Source of the DNA: Alviniconcha marisindica | Lineage: Eukaryota; Mollusca; Gastropoda; Provannidae | DNA length: 64,000 nt | Direction of reading: 5' to 3' | Assembly (NCBI GenBank): GCA_018857735.1 | Contig: JABMCL010003576.1 | Location: 490,001 to 554,000, forward strand | In this document: positions 25,666 to 37,888 of the stretch, one piece after another | Layout of the letters: each line of letters begins with the position of its first letter | Position numbering within the stretch: the first letter of the stretch is position 1 | The notes under the pieces: generated by a model | Database searches by the model: none | The model's input: the letters and a program-made list of their open reading frames with translations, nothing else | What the model was told of the DNA's origin: nothing | Program-made: the position numbers and the translations under genes

Positions 25666-25909
25666 TATGGTCAGCCTTTTGTTGGTGGAACAGCACTTTG
25701 TTTGTTTGTCATTTCCTTTTGTGTCTGTGAATTTATCCCATGGGAAATCAGGGTGCCCGGCCAGTTACGAATCCCCAAGACTGGTGACATTGGTGCAGGC
25801 TTTTTACCACCACATTTTGCAGGCATGGATTGTTTCATGTGCATGTGCCTGTAGCTCTGTGGGCCTCAGGTTTGCATCTCATCAAAAGGACTAGACACTT
25901 GGCCTGGCT

Positions 25910-26010
25910 GAGACCAAGGAAGGGAGAAAGAAGGTTGCTGATCGTACTGGGACTGGAACCCTGCAACCTCTCTATCATGAGACCGCTCAGCCACGGCAAC
26001 TTGTGATTCA
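25910..26010 (-). repeat. tRNA-derived SINE head, family B
   Basis: On the minus strand GCCGTGGCTGAGCGGTCTC (box A TGGCTGAGCGG) is followed by GGGTTCCAGTCCC (box B), spaced as in a tRNA. It lies in a KANK intron. No cloverleaf of tRNA quality was established, so it is called as a SINE, not a tRNA gene. Confidence 0.65.
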
Positions 26011-26059
26011 CACCATGCATACAGTTCTACAGCTTGGAGCATAGGGGGTGGTGCCTAGT

Positions 26060-26225
26060 CTGTTCAGTTTTTTCAACTGCTGTGGGATCTGTAACGCGTG
26101 GACCTGCAGCATGTGTGGTTCAGTTTTCAACTGCTTTGGGGTCTGCAACATGTGGGCCTGCAGCACATGGGTTTTTGGTTCAGTTTTCAACTGCAGTGGG
26201 ATTTGGAATATGAAGGCCAGTAGCA
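26060..26225. repeat. About 50-bp tandem repeat, 3 copies
   Basis: Units share GGTTCAGTTTTCAACTGC and a GGGAT/TCTG...ATGTG segment. Confidence 0.75.
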
Positions 26226-26594
26226 CCCAGGGGTATGGTTTTCTTCTCATCTGAAACACTGCACGCTTTGGCCATTGTTGTAAGGAGAAGAACTTTGCTG
26301 TCCACAGCAGACCGCAACAGTTAGTTCTCAAACTGATCTTGTGCTGTTGGCCCCAGGCCGCCCAGCCTCCCTGTTTACAGTGGCAGATGCTGATTTTGAA
26401 ATGTTGTTTGAAATGTGAATGAGTGGAAGGCAAAGAATAGCAGCTGCTGCACAGAGGGAAAGCTTTGTTGTTTGGTTTTTAATGCCTATATAACCTTCCC
26501 GGGTTTTGTCTTTTGTCTTTTTTCAGCATTCTTTATTATTCGTTATTTATGCCTGCTTTCTGTCTGCATGCCTCTTTCTTTTCTCGTCCTCTAG

Positions 26595-26638
26595 GGTATT
26601 CAGAAAAAGCGGAAAGGGTCCAGCTCTCCTACCCCAAG
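26595..26638 (+). CDS. Kank: KANK exon K10: basic linker
   Basis: Acceptor CTCGTCCTCTAG; donor CAAG|GTAAAG. Fourteen codons plus two bases: GIQKKRKGSSSPTP. It follows the final ankyrin repeat like the short basic Ser/Pro tail of vertebrate KANK. Small, but both splice sites and the phase fit. Confidence 0.75.
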
Positions 26639-27359
26639 GTAAAGCAACTTGATGTTACTTAGGGCGTGTTTTCTGTGGTGTGGGTCTGTCTGCTCCTTCT
26701 TCTGGGGCCTGCGTTTGTGGTGATCACCAAAGGGGTGCGCTCTTTTCCTTTTCATAAACAATCTCATAATAATTATATGATAATATTGTACGGCAAGATC
26801 TAGTGTTTTTCCTGCATTTTCTGACTCCCCGGTCCTTCCACCCACATTTGTTATAGAGGCTGCTGTTAAATAGCGGCTTGTGTTGTGAGACTGGCGGCAG
26901 GTCTTTCAATTTTCAGGCTTTCTGGCTGAGCAACGTCTGTTTGTCGTTCAGCCCCAGGTTGCTGCAGCGAAACTGCTGATGATGAAAGACCTCCCGTTAA
27001 TTAATTAATTGAAAGCCTTTCCTTCGTATCCCTGCGTAGGAGTCCTTCAGCCAGGACCCTCCCTGTTTTACTTTAAGACCACTTTGCTCGACTCTCAGGG
27101 TGGTCTTAACGCAGAGGGGTTCCGGTCTTGCTTGTTTGGTTTGGTGAAGAGAAACCCCCTTTGGAAAGTATTTGTATGACCAGGCTTCCTCTTTCCCTCT
27201 TTGGGTTTTTTGTTCTCAAGTGTGGGTTTCATGCTTTTAGCGTACAGCAGTGTAGCCGGGTAGGAGAATGGATTGCTGTGCTTTTGTTGTTGGTGGATGA
27301 GCGGAGTTTTGTTCCCTGTGAAGTAGTGCCATTTTGTAGAACATGCAACAATAATTGAC

Positions 27360-27535
27360 ATTCACAGAGCGTGCTGACAGCACTGTGGTACAAAACCGAC
27401 ATTCACAGAATGTGCTGACAGCACTGTAATGCAAAACTGATATTCACAGAATGTGCTGACAGCACTGTGATACAAAACTGACATTCACAGAATGTGCTGA
27501 CAGCACTGTATGACATTCACAGAACGTGCTGACAG
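27360..27535. repeat. About 41-bp tandem repeat, 5 copies
   Basis: Units contain GACATTCACAGAATGTGCTG followed by ACAGCACTGT. KANK intron. Confidence 0.88.
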
Positions 27536-27828
27536 TGCTTGATGTAATGCCGTGTGCTATGTTTTTGAAGAGTACAGAGTTTTGATAGCTCTGCCTGATT
27601 CCGGTGGTGTGAGTTTACGATATTTTGTGTGGAACTTCTTTTGAGCTGTATATAAATTGCCATGCATTCATTCATAATAAGATCATCTACAACTTACTGA
27701 TTAGAGTATTTTTGTAGAGCAACACAGGATAAACGATATTACTGCATGCAAAAGGCAGGGATTTCTTTCTCATGGGGTCTGCAGCACAGATCAAGTAGCA
27801 ACAAAACCTGTCAACTAAAGAGTGAACT

Positions 27829-28020
27829 CTGTGTGTGTGTGTGTGTGTGTGTATGTGTGTGTGTGTGTGTGTTTGTTTGTGTGTGTGTGTGTGTCTGTTT
27901 GTGTGTGTGTGTGTGTGTGTATGTGTGTGTGTGTGTGTGAACTACAGGATGCAACACCTGTGGACTTGTGTCTGTTTGTGTGTGTGTGTGTGTATGTGTG
28001 TGTGTGTGTGTGTGAACTAC
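27829..28020. repeat. (GT)n microsatellite with a ~72-bp duplication
   Basis: Long GT tract; the block GAACTACAGGATGCAACACC occurs twice (about 27938 and 28013). Confidence 0.93.
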
Positions 28021-28366
28021 AGGATGCAACACCTGTGGACTTTTCTGTTAGTGAAGGTATTGTTTGGGGAAAGGAAATGGATTCTCCCCCCCCCCCCCCC
28101 CCCCCACACACACCACAGATAAATTAATCAAATTTGTATTGTTTTCAGCATTTAGGCGTTTCGATCGGAACAGGTTTGAATGACTTTGCCTATCAAACAC
28201 TTGCCTAATATTCAAACTGAGTGGTTACCATCTTGTATTTTGCACACTCCTCCCCTGTACATCTTGCTTAAACATGCAACTAAACACTTAAACACTTATC
28301 ACACTTGTTTATTCACTGTTGGAATAATAAAGAAAAACCGCAGAAAAGAAGTTGAAATGGAAATGG

Positions 28367-28367
28367 T

Positions 28368-28407
<40 letters not shown>
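28367..28407 (+). repeat. Poly-G tract of about 40 bases
   Basis: An almost pure G run in a KANK intron, on the transcribed-sense strand. Other long G/C runs are at 17791-17814, 23101-23122, 23497-23516, 28082-28105 and 60731-60752. Such tracts can form G-quadruplexes and are prone to assembly error. Confidence 0.9.
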
Positions 28408-28409
<2 letters not shown>

Positions 28410-29168
28410 GTTACATAAAAACTGCACATTTTCAGACATGATTTACATATATTATTCTTAAGAAGGAATATTTGTAGGTGCATATTGTACATTGGAGGAG
28501 AAGTCTGGTGGTCAGTTGGTGGGCTACCGTGCACTGCGTAAGGACAGATGTGCATTGATCTCACTGAAAGCAGTACGTGTTTTTGTGGGGGGGGAGGGGG
28601 GGGGGAGCTAAATTCAGTTCTATAGATCAGTGAAGAAAAACAAATTGAAGATGAAAACTGATTTGCAATGACAGACAATGCTTGGGGTGTAGACACTAAA
28701 CTAACCAATGTCTTTTTGTTGTTCTTTTGGTCAGGTTTTTCTTTGTTTGCTTTATAATAAATATAAGAAGCATTTGCATATATTTTGGTTATTTATACAT
28801 GTAGCTGAACTATATTTTTGACCATCTCAGTGTAAAATCCTTGCTTTTGTTGTTTCAGTAGGAACCTACAAGTACAAAAAATGGGGAATGAGGGGGGATC
28901 TGTTCTCTGCGTGACTGTAATGTGTACTAATGAAATGTAGTGCATGAGCATGGACAATTAACATTTTCAGGCAGTTAACTGTAAGGCATACACTGTGGTG
29001 TTTATGGATAACTTCCAGTCTTTGTGATGCAGCTCATATCTCCTGACAGGCATTTCAGCTCCAGCAAAGACCCCATAAACTTAATAAGCAAAGACATGTT
29101 TGCAGTTTATGAACAAAAATAATTGTAGCCTTCATTTTCTAACCCCCCCCCCCCCCCTTCCTTTCCAG

Positions 29169-29241
29169 CATCCCCACCACCACCACAAGTAGCTCCCAAT
29201 CCCCCATCTCTGCAGAAAAGCTCCCAGTGTTCAAACCCTGA
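29169..29241 (+). CDS. Kank: KANK exon K11: C-terminal exon, short form
   Basis: Acceptor CTTTCCAG. The first base completes a Ser codon with K10; the frame then reads IPTTTTSSSQSPISAEKLPV and FKP to a TGA at 29239-29241. An internal donor A|GTAGCT after 29188 would instead cut a 20-bp microexon and join in frame to the exon at 30966. Which form is used cannot be decided here. Confidence 0.6.
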
Positions 29242-30039
29242 CCCAGCTTGAGATTAGTCTGAAAGTATGAGGGTTAGAATAAGGGCAGTTGCCTTGAAAT
29301 GTGGGTGCACCTGCCTCATGGTAAGCAGACATCAAGAACTGCGCAAGCTTTTGGCACAGGTAACCCCCTCCCCCTTCCCTCCCTCCTGTTGCTTTTGTGT
29401 GGTGGTCTGCCAGCATTGATTACACTCCTTGTACTTGTGAACTTACATTGGTAATGTGCATCTTCTTTTTGTGCTTCAAATACAGTGACACATGACTGCA
29501 AATTATACAATTCTAATCTCTTGTATGTATGTGTAATGACTTTTTAAAGGCCTGTGTGTAGATGTCCTCCATGGGTGCATGTTTGTAGATATCCTCCATG
29601 GATGCATGTTTGTAGATATCCTCCATGGATGCATACTCATAGATTTGTGTGTTTACAATCAGAAGATTGTTGTGTAAAAAAAAGTAGTATTTTGGTTGAC
29701 TGAAAATCTGACGGTCATGAAAGTTGAAGAATTGTTTCCCTTCCTTGTCGCTGACTGAAAGTGCTGGGCAGTATTTAGAAAAAGAGAAGAAAGGAAAAAC
29801 CCTGTTCTACCATCATGAGAGAGAGAAAGAGGATTAAGTGCTTGACATTGAACAACTGAACACCCTCTCAGCCCAAGTCATGTCAGGAGGGAATTCATCA
29901 AATCCATTTCTGACACATCCATTTCTGTTTGAAGAAGGTGGCGGAAAAATGCAGTTCCAATGAAAATTCACGATAGTTTATTCGCTCTCACTCACTTTAG
30001 TATACTAACAGGGCTCTTGCTTCAGCAACTGATCTTAGA

Positions 30040-30415
30040 AAACGGGTATTCGTTGAATAAACACAGGTGCTGGTGAAAACTGGTATTTTTTAATAAGACA
30101 CAGGTGCTGGTGAAAACTTATATTTGTTGGATAAGACACAGGTGCTGGTGAAAACTGGTATTTTTGAATAAGACACAGGTGCTGGTGAAAACTGGTATTT
30201 GTTGGATAAGACACAGGTGCTGGTGAAAACTGGTATTTGTTGGATAAGACACAGGTGCTGGAGAAAACTGGTATTTGTTGGATAAAACACAGGTGCTGGT
30301 GAAAACTGGTATTTGCTGGATAAAACACGGGTGCTGGTGAAAACTGGTATTTGTTGGATAAGACACAGGTGCTGGTGAAAACTGGTATTTGTTGGATAAA
30401 ACACAGGTGCTGGTG
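30040..30415. repeat. 38-bp tandem repeat, about 10 copies
   Basis: The unit ACACAGGTGCTGGTGAAAAC followed by TGGTATTTGTTGGATAAG repeats every 38 bp (30181, then 30219). Confidence 0.93.
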
Positions 30416-30820
30416 AGCCTATATTGGTATGCACAAGAGACCCAGAATGACAGTAAACAAGTTGGTTTGGGTTTTTGTTTTGTTTTCTAGGGCATCCCAT
30501 TTACAATGTGTAACCATTGGTTAACTGTATGAATGTGGTGATTGGCCAAATACTGGGTGTTGCACTTCATGTTCTTGGGGATTTCAACAGTTATTTCAGC
30601 TACAACAAAACAATGCAGTTATTTGAGCCAAGTCCTGAAAATACTCGCTTGATAGGGCTGTATGCATTGTTTCAATAGTGTTCTGTTTGAACACCATACT
30701 GAAAAGGAGCTTATCCAGGGCGACATCCTAGTTGAGTTGATTAAAAGGTACAGAATGATAACAAAACAAACCTCACTAGATCCAGTCATTAATAAATGAC
30801 TCCTCACAGCAATAAATAAA

Positions 30821-30823
<3 letters not shown>

Positions 30824-30851
<28 letters not shown>
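30824..30851 (+). repeat. Poly-A tract
   Basis: About 27 A residues. It might be the tail of a retroposed element, but no element body was recognised upstream. Confidence 0.7.
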
Positions 30852-30854
<3 letters not shown>

Positions 30855-30965
30855 CCAAAATGACCTGAACACTAGGATCTTCTTAGTCCAGGACTTGTTA
30901 ACGATTAATATGACCCAATTTGTGCATGAAGCTGCATCTTTAATCCCAGCATGCCCTCTGCACAG

Positions 30966-31234
30966 GCACCTCGTCCACTAGCGGCGTCAAGGATGCCAAG
31001 GATGCCAGTTGCGTGTCCGGCAGCAGACAGGGACAGCAGTCCCGAGACGGAGGTGTGAGTCAGGGCAGTCCCCTGGGCTATGCACGCTTCCTCTCCGCAC
31101 AGTCCCCTGACCAACCTGCTGCTGCTGCTGCTGCCATGGCAACTGTGCACACCATCGAGGCGTCCTTCAGACAAGGGCGCTCCTCACATTCCACAGTTTC
31201 CTCCATGTTTTCAAAGTTTCAGTCCGGACACTAG
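30966..31234 (+). CDS. Kank: KANK exon K12: C-terminal exon, long form
   Basis: Acceptor CTCTGCACAG. An open frame needing phase 1 reads TSSTSGVKDAKDASCVSGSR, then GQQSRDGGVSQGSPLG and on to a stop at 31232-31234 (88 full codons). GC-rich and codon-biased like the other KANK exons, and unlike its flanks. It joins in frame only through the internal donor at 29188. The long-form protein would be about 1856 residues. The family match of this tail is not recognised, so this is an inference from splice signals and composition. Confidence 0.55.
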
Positions 31235-34200
31235 TTACGAGCATGTTGTGGACGATGAAGGATGTGCGTGCTGCTAAGTTGCCGCTGACATTCATCATCA
31301 TCATGGGGCAGTTATTACGTGTACATTATTTCCCTCTGCACCTTTGGATAAGTAAGACTGAACCGGATAGACTTTTGCAACATCCGTCTCTGTGTTGATT
31401 ACTTTGTTGCGATGGTTGGTTGTTTTGTGGACGATGTTTGTTTCAGGTGGTCAGTGCGTTGATGACCTGTGTTGTGGTTGTGAAGCCTCGTGACCAGCTT
31501 GTGTCAAATTAGAATTAAAAGCCATTCGTTTCAACATGGTGGATGTGTGTAAAAACATTCTTTTTTCTTTAAGAATGGAAGGACATTCACCCCCGCATTC
31601 ATCATAGCTTCAGTGTATCGTTGATTACAGTTAAATATAATGACATGAGTGGTTGTATCAAGGGTATTGTATACTAGCTGGAAATAATATGCATCTGAAG
31701 TGTTAACAAGCAAAATGTTTACTCTCCGCAAAAAAATATTACTTCTAAATATGGACACAAAGCTGTGACAGCCGTATGTTACGTTATCCCCCTAGAACTT
31801 GAACTATGCATTTTGTAAAGTGACAATAAGGCCAACTTCTATGCTGCTGTGCTTTTCTCCCGGTTGACTCAGCGTATATCCACCTACCTCAGTGTTGGAC
31901 AGCACACAGATGTTGGGGCTGTTGCAGCAGCATCCCTAGGGCATGGCTGTTGCTGCACATTCTCTCTTGCACCGCTTGTCATTCATTTTATGTAGAGGAG
32001 CAACTCGTAACAAAAAATGTAAGGTCTGCTGCAAACATTTGTGAGGTGTTATTGTTAACAAGGGTGAGTTAGTTAGTTAGTTGGTGCTTTGAGCCCTGTC
32101 AACCACACAGAGCTAAAAACAAGGGTGAGAAGATCATTAAAATGAAAAGATGACAAAAAGTCATCTCCAAACATTTGCCCATTTGTGTTTGTTTTTGTTT
32201 TTGGGTGTGTTTTTAAAGATTTCACTGTATGGCAGAACTACTTTTGTGTACATCACAAGCAAGTTTTAAATGTTAAGATTGTTCTGAGATGACATTGTTT
32301 GACAGACAGGATATAAGCCAACATGTTGCAGTGTTGGTGAAACAAGCGTTTTAAATTTAAATGCCAGAAGACCTTACAGACCTTTATCACCAGTTGAAAC
32401 GTTGTGTATACATGTACATGATATTTATTGTGTAATCAGTGTTTTGTGTTCTTATTCATGTGAAACTTGATTTACACATCATCGTAGCCATTTTGTCTGT
32501 GCACAGTCAAGACTCAAAAACCACAACTCAACGGGTTTGGATAGCAGAACATGGCCTGGCCTGCACATTGATATTACTTGTCGGTGATAATTACTGATGG
32601 TGACGGTTGTGCTTTGTTGTATTCTGTACAGGTTGCCTATGCAAAACAATGCTTGAACGTCAAATGGCACATACTCGGGGCAGCTGCAGACACTTGCTGT
32701 GTATGATTTGTACAAAATTTATGACCGAGTTTTTTAATCCGTAGGAAATGACAAATCTTGCAGGAGATATAAAAGAGAAGAACAAGTTTGGGGTTACAGT
32801 CTTTTTTTGTGAGAGCAAAGGACTGGTTTTACTGTTCACTGTCACTGTGCCCCTTTAAACCTGAAGATGTAGCAGTTTTCTTCCCTACTGTTTGCAGGTG
32901 GCATGCCAAGCAGTTGTTCCGGCAGCATAGGTGTGCGCATACTGTTGTTCCATTTTCCAACAGAAAATCGGTTACTTCAGATGGTGCGTAAATGCACACG
33001 TAGTCCTTACCACCCAAGTAAAGTTTAGGCGATACCTCTTGGTCATTAAAGCATCACTCCCTTTGAAGGTTAGCCCAACAGCTCCTTCTCAAGTCTAGCT
33101 TATGGCCAAGTTAAAAAGGCTTACGGTTCAGGACTGCACTTGTGTCCAAAAGTGCAAATTGGTGTAGTCTATCAGCTTACAACCATACTGGTATTTTACA
33201 ACACAAGCTCATGACGGATCCGGGATATGCCATAGGATTTTAACTGCAAACTGCTTTGTAGGTAGGTAGGTTGTCCTTGGATTTTAACATTTGTATTGTA
33301 GATATTTGTGATATTTGCCAACATCCAAGTGGGGTTTGGTTTTCGTCTGGTTGTGTGTTGGATGTCGTGTACATTCCAAGCTGTGCTCCCATATAAACAC
33401 ACCTATGGTTGTGTCTTTCATCTTCCTGTGTCCAGTTTCAAAATGGTGCTTTTGCAGAATCATCAAGTCCATGGGGTTGTCAAACAATGTAATCTGATGC
33501 AAGTGTGTGTGTGCCTACAACAGTCAGTAGAATGCTGCTTTCATAACTGTGTGCATTTTTCAGCTGTGTGAAACTTGACTTCTACATTCTGATGTTTACA
33601 CTTGAACTGTACCTAAGCTTAGAGCCTGTACAAATTTGCCTGCAAAAAAAGGAGAATTTGATGACTCTCCATATATATAGTTATAGTACCAGATATTACA
33701 CATAATTATGTATAGTTTTTGTTGTAGTTGTGTTCTTCATTGTCCTCATTAGGAATTTTTGCTGAATGAAATACAGGCTACTTCCGGATGAAAACCAGAT
33801 CAACGGAGGACATGACCTTGGTGGAATTCACGTACTGTGTTTACTCACGAGTGACAGTTGCAATGGGCAGTCCAGGCCCTTGTTTTGTCTTGTGACATCA
33901 GTGGAGCACTGCTAGCTCCCTTTGTCAGCTGATTCAGTTGCAACAGTCACTAGTGTAGTCTCCAGTCTCTCCATTCAGGCCTGATACCTGAGCAACAATT
34001 TTCAGCTGCTGTCGGATGGTTGACGTGCGCACATTTGACACACACAGTACCCATTTTGCTCTCATTTGATGGACTAGCACTTAGACTGCCATTCTGAAAG
34101 TGAAGAGAGAAACAGGTTACTTGTCCAAATAAGAATTCAGACCCCCACCTTCTGGAACCTGACAGAGTACAGTGCCGTAACCAACACTTCCCCACACCAA

Positions 34201-34994
34201 CAACAACAAAAAGAAGAGAGAAGAAAGAGGGACGACGATTATTGCTGTTGGTGCATTGTTGGCACATGCAGTAAAAAAGACAATGTCATAAAGTTTGTAT
34301 ATCTCACTCAAAGTATGAGACAAAAGGATACCCAAGTGCATTTAATTGTTGTAATGTCTCCAGCCCTTTCAGACGCTTATGCAGTTACCTGAAACCTGTA
34401 TTGTGGTTGTGGATTATTGTTACTCTGCTCCGTGCTACACAAATAACGCATTCAGTCAGCTAAGCATGGGCGGAATGGTGTTATTGTTTATGATGTATTC
34501 AGTCTGATCTGTGCCTGGCAGACACACCAATACGAAGACAGTGCAGGTGTTTTTCACAACAGTTTCATTGCCTGGCTGTTCCGATCAAGGCTCCATCTTA
34601 AGCCTTGCAGGTCGATTTACCCTGTATAGCATTGTGGCTTTGGAGTGGAGGTTAGCTTAATCTGATTATGCAGTACACTATTGTTGAATATACACAGTGT
34701 AATTTCAATATGTTTACCACTATTTCCTCTTCTTGCAAAATGCAGTGAGTGTGACATTGAACAGTAGCAAAGGCATTTACCGCATACTTCTGAATACTTT
34801 TAGAAAACAGTGGGGGATGGGAGTGGATTTTTGCTTTCTTTATTTTTCTTTGTTACTAAATAAAAAGAATTAGTTAGCTATTATCAGACTTTTTTATTGG
34901 TATGTTTAGAAGTAAAATTTCAGTCTGAACTGCTCCCAGACATTTTTCTTTTTAAAGTTTTTCGTTTGTTTTTTTCTTTTCTGTACAGTGGTTC

Positions 34995-35270
34995 CTGTAA
35001 ATAACTACCTTCTGTTAGATAAGAATCCATCTTGTGAGTATCACAAACGCTTATGCTTCTGTTAGATAAGAATCCATCTTGTCAGTATCACAAACAGAAA
35101 CGCTTATGCTTCTGTTAGATAAAAATCCATCTTGTCAGTATCACAAACAGAAACGCTTATGCTTCTGTTAGATAAAAATCCATCTTGTCAGTATCACAAA
35201 CAGAAACGCTTATGCTTCTGTTAGATAAAAATCCATCTTGTCAGTATCACAAACAGAAACGCTTATGCTA
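34995..35270. repeat. About 54-bp tandem repeat, 5 copies
   Basis: The unit CTTCTGTTAGATAAAAATCC followed by ATCTTGTCAGTATCACAAAC repeats; later copies are nearly identical. Confidence 0.92.
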
Positions 35271-36261
35271 GGCACATAAATTTGTTGGATAGACAAAGTC
35301 TTCAACAAGCTTTTAAATGACATGTCCACCCCCCTCCCAGTTTTTGTTTTCCCGTCTACTCTTAAGTGACATACACACACACACAACTTTTTTTATTTGG
35401 TTGATCCTTTGTGGTCCTTTTTGTGTGTGTGTATGTTTGATTTTGCAATACATTCCATTTTAAAGTGGGGTTCTGGCAACCTTATTCCTGTTACAAATCG
35501 GCTTTAGTCTTGTTTTTCACTCTTTTGTGCATTTTATGCTACCGTCAGTTATAAATTGATCGTTTAAATGCAAGTGATGCTTTTTACTCTTTTTTCTTCT
35601 TGCTTAAGGTAAGTTTTATGTGATATAACATTTTACCATTTCAGTGGACTTTTCCAACAACAAAAAGAATTTTCGTATAAGCAGGCCAGATTTGATTTTA
35701 ACTATGGAGTTTGCACTGTACATATTTTGGTATTTGAATACATTCGGATTGCAGAAGAGGAGTTACCAGAATTGTGTAATAAGATATGAGCAACGTTGTT
35801 GTTTTCTGGAACAAGGGGGTGGTTGGGGGCCTTCGGTTTATGCCTTCTTACAACCTTTTGCCTGTCTTGTCAAGTTCATGTTCTATGCATATTTTTGTGG
35901 TAATTTTTTTCTTTTCCTTTTGCTGCCCCCATATTGTTTTTACTGTAATGACCGGTCTCAAGAAAGATTGGTCACTATAGTAAATTTGAGTCACATCTCA
36001 TTCCTCTTTAATATTGCTGTTTGAGAGTGTGAGGTAACAGGGGTTAAAGCCACAAGCGAGTGCCTTCAGAAAGAACCCCACAGGACTACTTTCTACAGTG
36101 TTATTGTCCATTGACTGGCATCGCTCAGTGAGAATTGACTGGGGTGTGATGCTGTTCCGATTCTTTGTCAGGTTGTGTCCACTTCTACACTGCATATCCT
36201 GTTCTATCATGTGTAGCAATAAACATACAGTGAAAACAGCTTTTGTCTGTTGTAGCCTCTG

Positions 36262-36262
<1 letters not shown>

Positions 36263-36312
<50 letters not shown>

Positions 36313-36330
36313 TCTGTATGTGTATGTGTG
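36263..36330. repeat. (GT)n microsatellite
   Basis: GT run preceding the gag-like fragment. Confidence 0.95.
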
Positions 36331-36424
36331 TGTGCGTGCGCCATGCGCACATGTGCATGTATATTTGTGAGAAATATTGGATTTTTTTTTTATTGCTCCC
36401 CCCCCCCCCCACACACACACACAT

Positions 36425-36915
36425 TTAGGAGTGCTTCCAAGTTGTCAAAAGAAGTTGACGTCAGAGACACTTTGCTCTATGTGATGGGGCCCAAACCTGA
36501 GAAGACATTTCATACTGATGTTCAACGAAAGGACAGCTGGGGAAGGAGCCAATGCCCGACAAGATATGGAGACACTGTGCAGCAAGTTCGAGTACTTCAC
36601 AGTAAAACGCAACATTATTCATAAACGAATGACACTCCAAGAGCTACAACAGAAAGACGATGAGACGGCAGAAGAATTCTTCAGAGCACTTAGGTCATTA
36701 GTGGTTCACTGTCGGTACAAGAAGCGAGAGATAGGTTTGATGTCAGCTTGAGCGATAGTCATTTGAAAGAGAAGTTGCATCTGATACAGGATCTGAATCT
36801 CAGCAAAGCATCAGAGACTGCTCAACAGCATGAGCAGATCAAAGACCAGATCAAACAGCAAGGTCACAGTGCGTCATCGGTGGGCGCATCAGATGAGACT
36901 GCTAGAGGTAGGCCA
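36425..36915 (+). mobile_element. Frameshifted Ty3/Gypsy-type gag fragment
   Basis: Three consecutive frame segments have the character of an LTR-retrotransposon gag. One contains DTLLYVMGPKPEKTF (about 36460-36510). One runs from about 36518 to 36751, with KFEYFTVKRNIIHKRM and ETAEEFFRALRSLVVHC. The last is from about 36748 with SHLKEKLHLIQDLNLSKASE. The order and spacing match Gypsy gag, but at least two frameshifts separate the pieces, so it is a decayed copy. No protease, reverse transcriptase, integrase or LTR is seen in the window. Confidence 0.75.
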
Positions 36916-37580
36916 GTGAAGGGACACACCAATATGCAAATAGGGGTGTAACGTCACACAGAGGCAGAGGTGTAACAGGATGTTCTACATGTGCAAATAG
37001 GGGAGTAACACCACACCCAGGCAGAGGTGTAACACAATATTCCACATGTGCAAATAGGGGTGTAACACCACACCCAGGCAGAGGCGTAACACAATATTCC
37101 ACATGTGCAAATAGGGGTGTAACACCACACCCAGGCAGAGGTGTAACACAATATTCCACATGTGCAAATTGGGGTGTAACACCACACCCAGGCAGAGGTG
37201 TAACACAATATTCCACATGTGCAAATAGGGGTGTAACACCACACCCAGGCAGAGGTGTAACACAATATTCCACATGTGCAAATAGGGGTGTAACACCACA
37301 CCCAGGCAGAGGTGTAACACAATATTCCACATGTGCAAATAGGGGTGTAACGCCACACACAGGCATAGATGTAACGAGATATTCCACATGCTCCGAAAAT
37401 GACAGGACAGATCAAGACATTCTCATTTATCGCAGCTGCACACTGATTGGGGAAGGGGACAGCGAGGCAGTGGACAAGCCCAGTTCTGACAGTCCTGCAG
37501 ACAGTGTGACAAAGGTGTGTGCAGCAGACTCAGTCATGCACATGGGTGATAATTGGCAAGTTGTAAGAGGCTCCTCAGTT
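36916..37580 (+). pseudogene. Open frame across a 57-bp array after the gag fragment
   Basis: A frame without ATG is open from about 36916 to a TAA at 37578-37580. It crosses seven or eight copies of a 19-codon unit (CSTCANRGVTPHPGRGVTQY type), then a unique tail with ENDRTDQDILIYRSCTLIGE and ending MGDNWQVVRGSSV. As it directly follows the gag fragment and units hold a CxxC, the array may have grown within the gag C-terminal part. That link is inference; the frame may be non-functional. Confidence 0.4.
36945..37390. repeat. 57-bp minisatellite, 7-8 copies
   Basis: The unit AGGGGTGTAACACCACACCC followed by AGGCAGAGGTGTAACACAAT repeats every 57 bp (37021, then 37078), with high identity between copies. 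It gives long open frames on both strands. Confidence 0.95.
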
Positions 37581-37665
37581 TAAAAAAGAAACTGGTAAGA
37601 AAAGAATGTATCAACGTAACATTTTCACTAAATTTGAAAAGTACAAATTAAGTGAACAATCAAAT

Positions 37666-37769
37666 GAAAAGTTCTTTCTCCCAAAATGGGAAGATCTCTA
37701 ACTCGTGAAGGAGTTACTAACAACTTTAGTAACTTAGAAATCTTCCCATTTTTGGAGAAAGAATTTTTC
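37666..37769. repeat. 104-bp hairpin with 36-bp arms
   Basis: The left arm 37666-37701 and the reverse complement of 37734-37769 agree at about 33 of 36 positions (arms start GAAAAGTTCTTTCTCC and end GGAGAAAGAATTTTTC). The loop holds a further perfect 8-bp stem GTTACTAA / TTAGTAAC. It could be a tiny MITE or a structured RNA element. It lies in the convergent KANK-PPWD1 intergenic region. Confidence 0.8.
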
Positions 37770-37882
37770 TACAGATTGTAAGTTTAGTTGCTGTCTGTAT
37801 CAACAAACAAATGACAGTGATTACTTTGCAAGATATTTTATGAGTTATAAATGACAATGATAGTAAAGAATCTGTGAAACAT

Positions 37883-37888
37883 TTTATT
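37883..37888 (-). terminator. PPWD1: Possible PPWD1 poly(A) signal AATAAA
   Basis: AATAAA on the minus strand about 490 bp after the PPWD1 stop codon. It is the first canonical hexamer I noticed downstream; position is plausible for a short 3' UTR but untested. Confidence 0.4.

Larger units (their letters stand above)
31235..36420 (+). other. KANK 3' UTR and intergenic region
   Basis: AT-rich, no coding segment supported. An ATTAAA at 31514-31519 and an AATAAA at 34859-34864 are possible KANK poly(A) signals. A short SINE-like piece (TTGAGCCCTGTCAACCACAC) is near 32090, a 54-bp array at 34995-35270 and a GT microsatellite at 36263-36330. Confidence 0.5.

Noticed and set aside
25910..26010. 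Functional tRNA gene
   Set aside because: Box A and box B are present, but the arms do not form a convincing cloverleaf by eye and the 3' side continues as SINE-like sequence.
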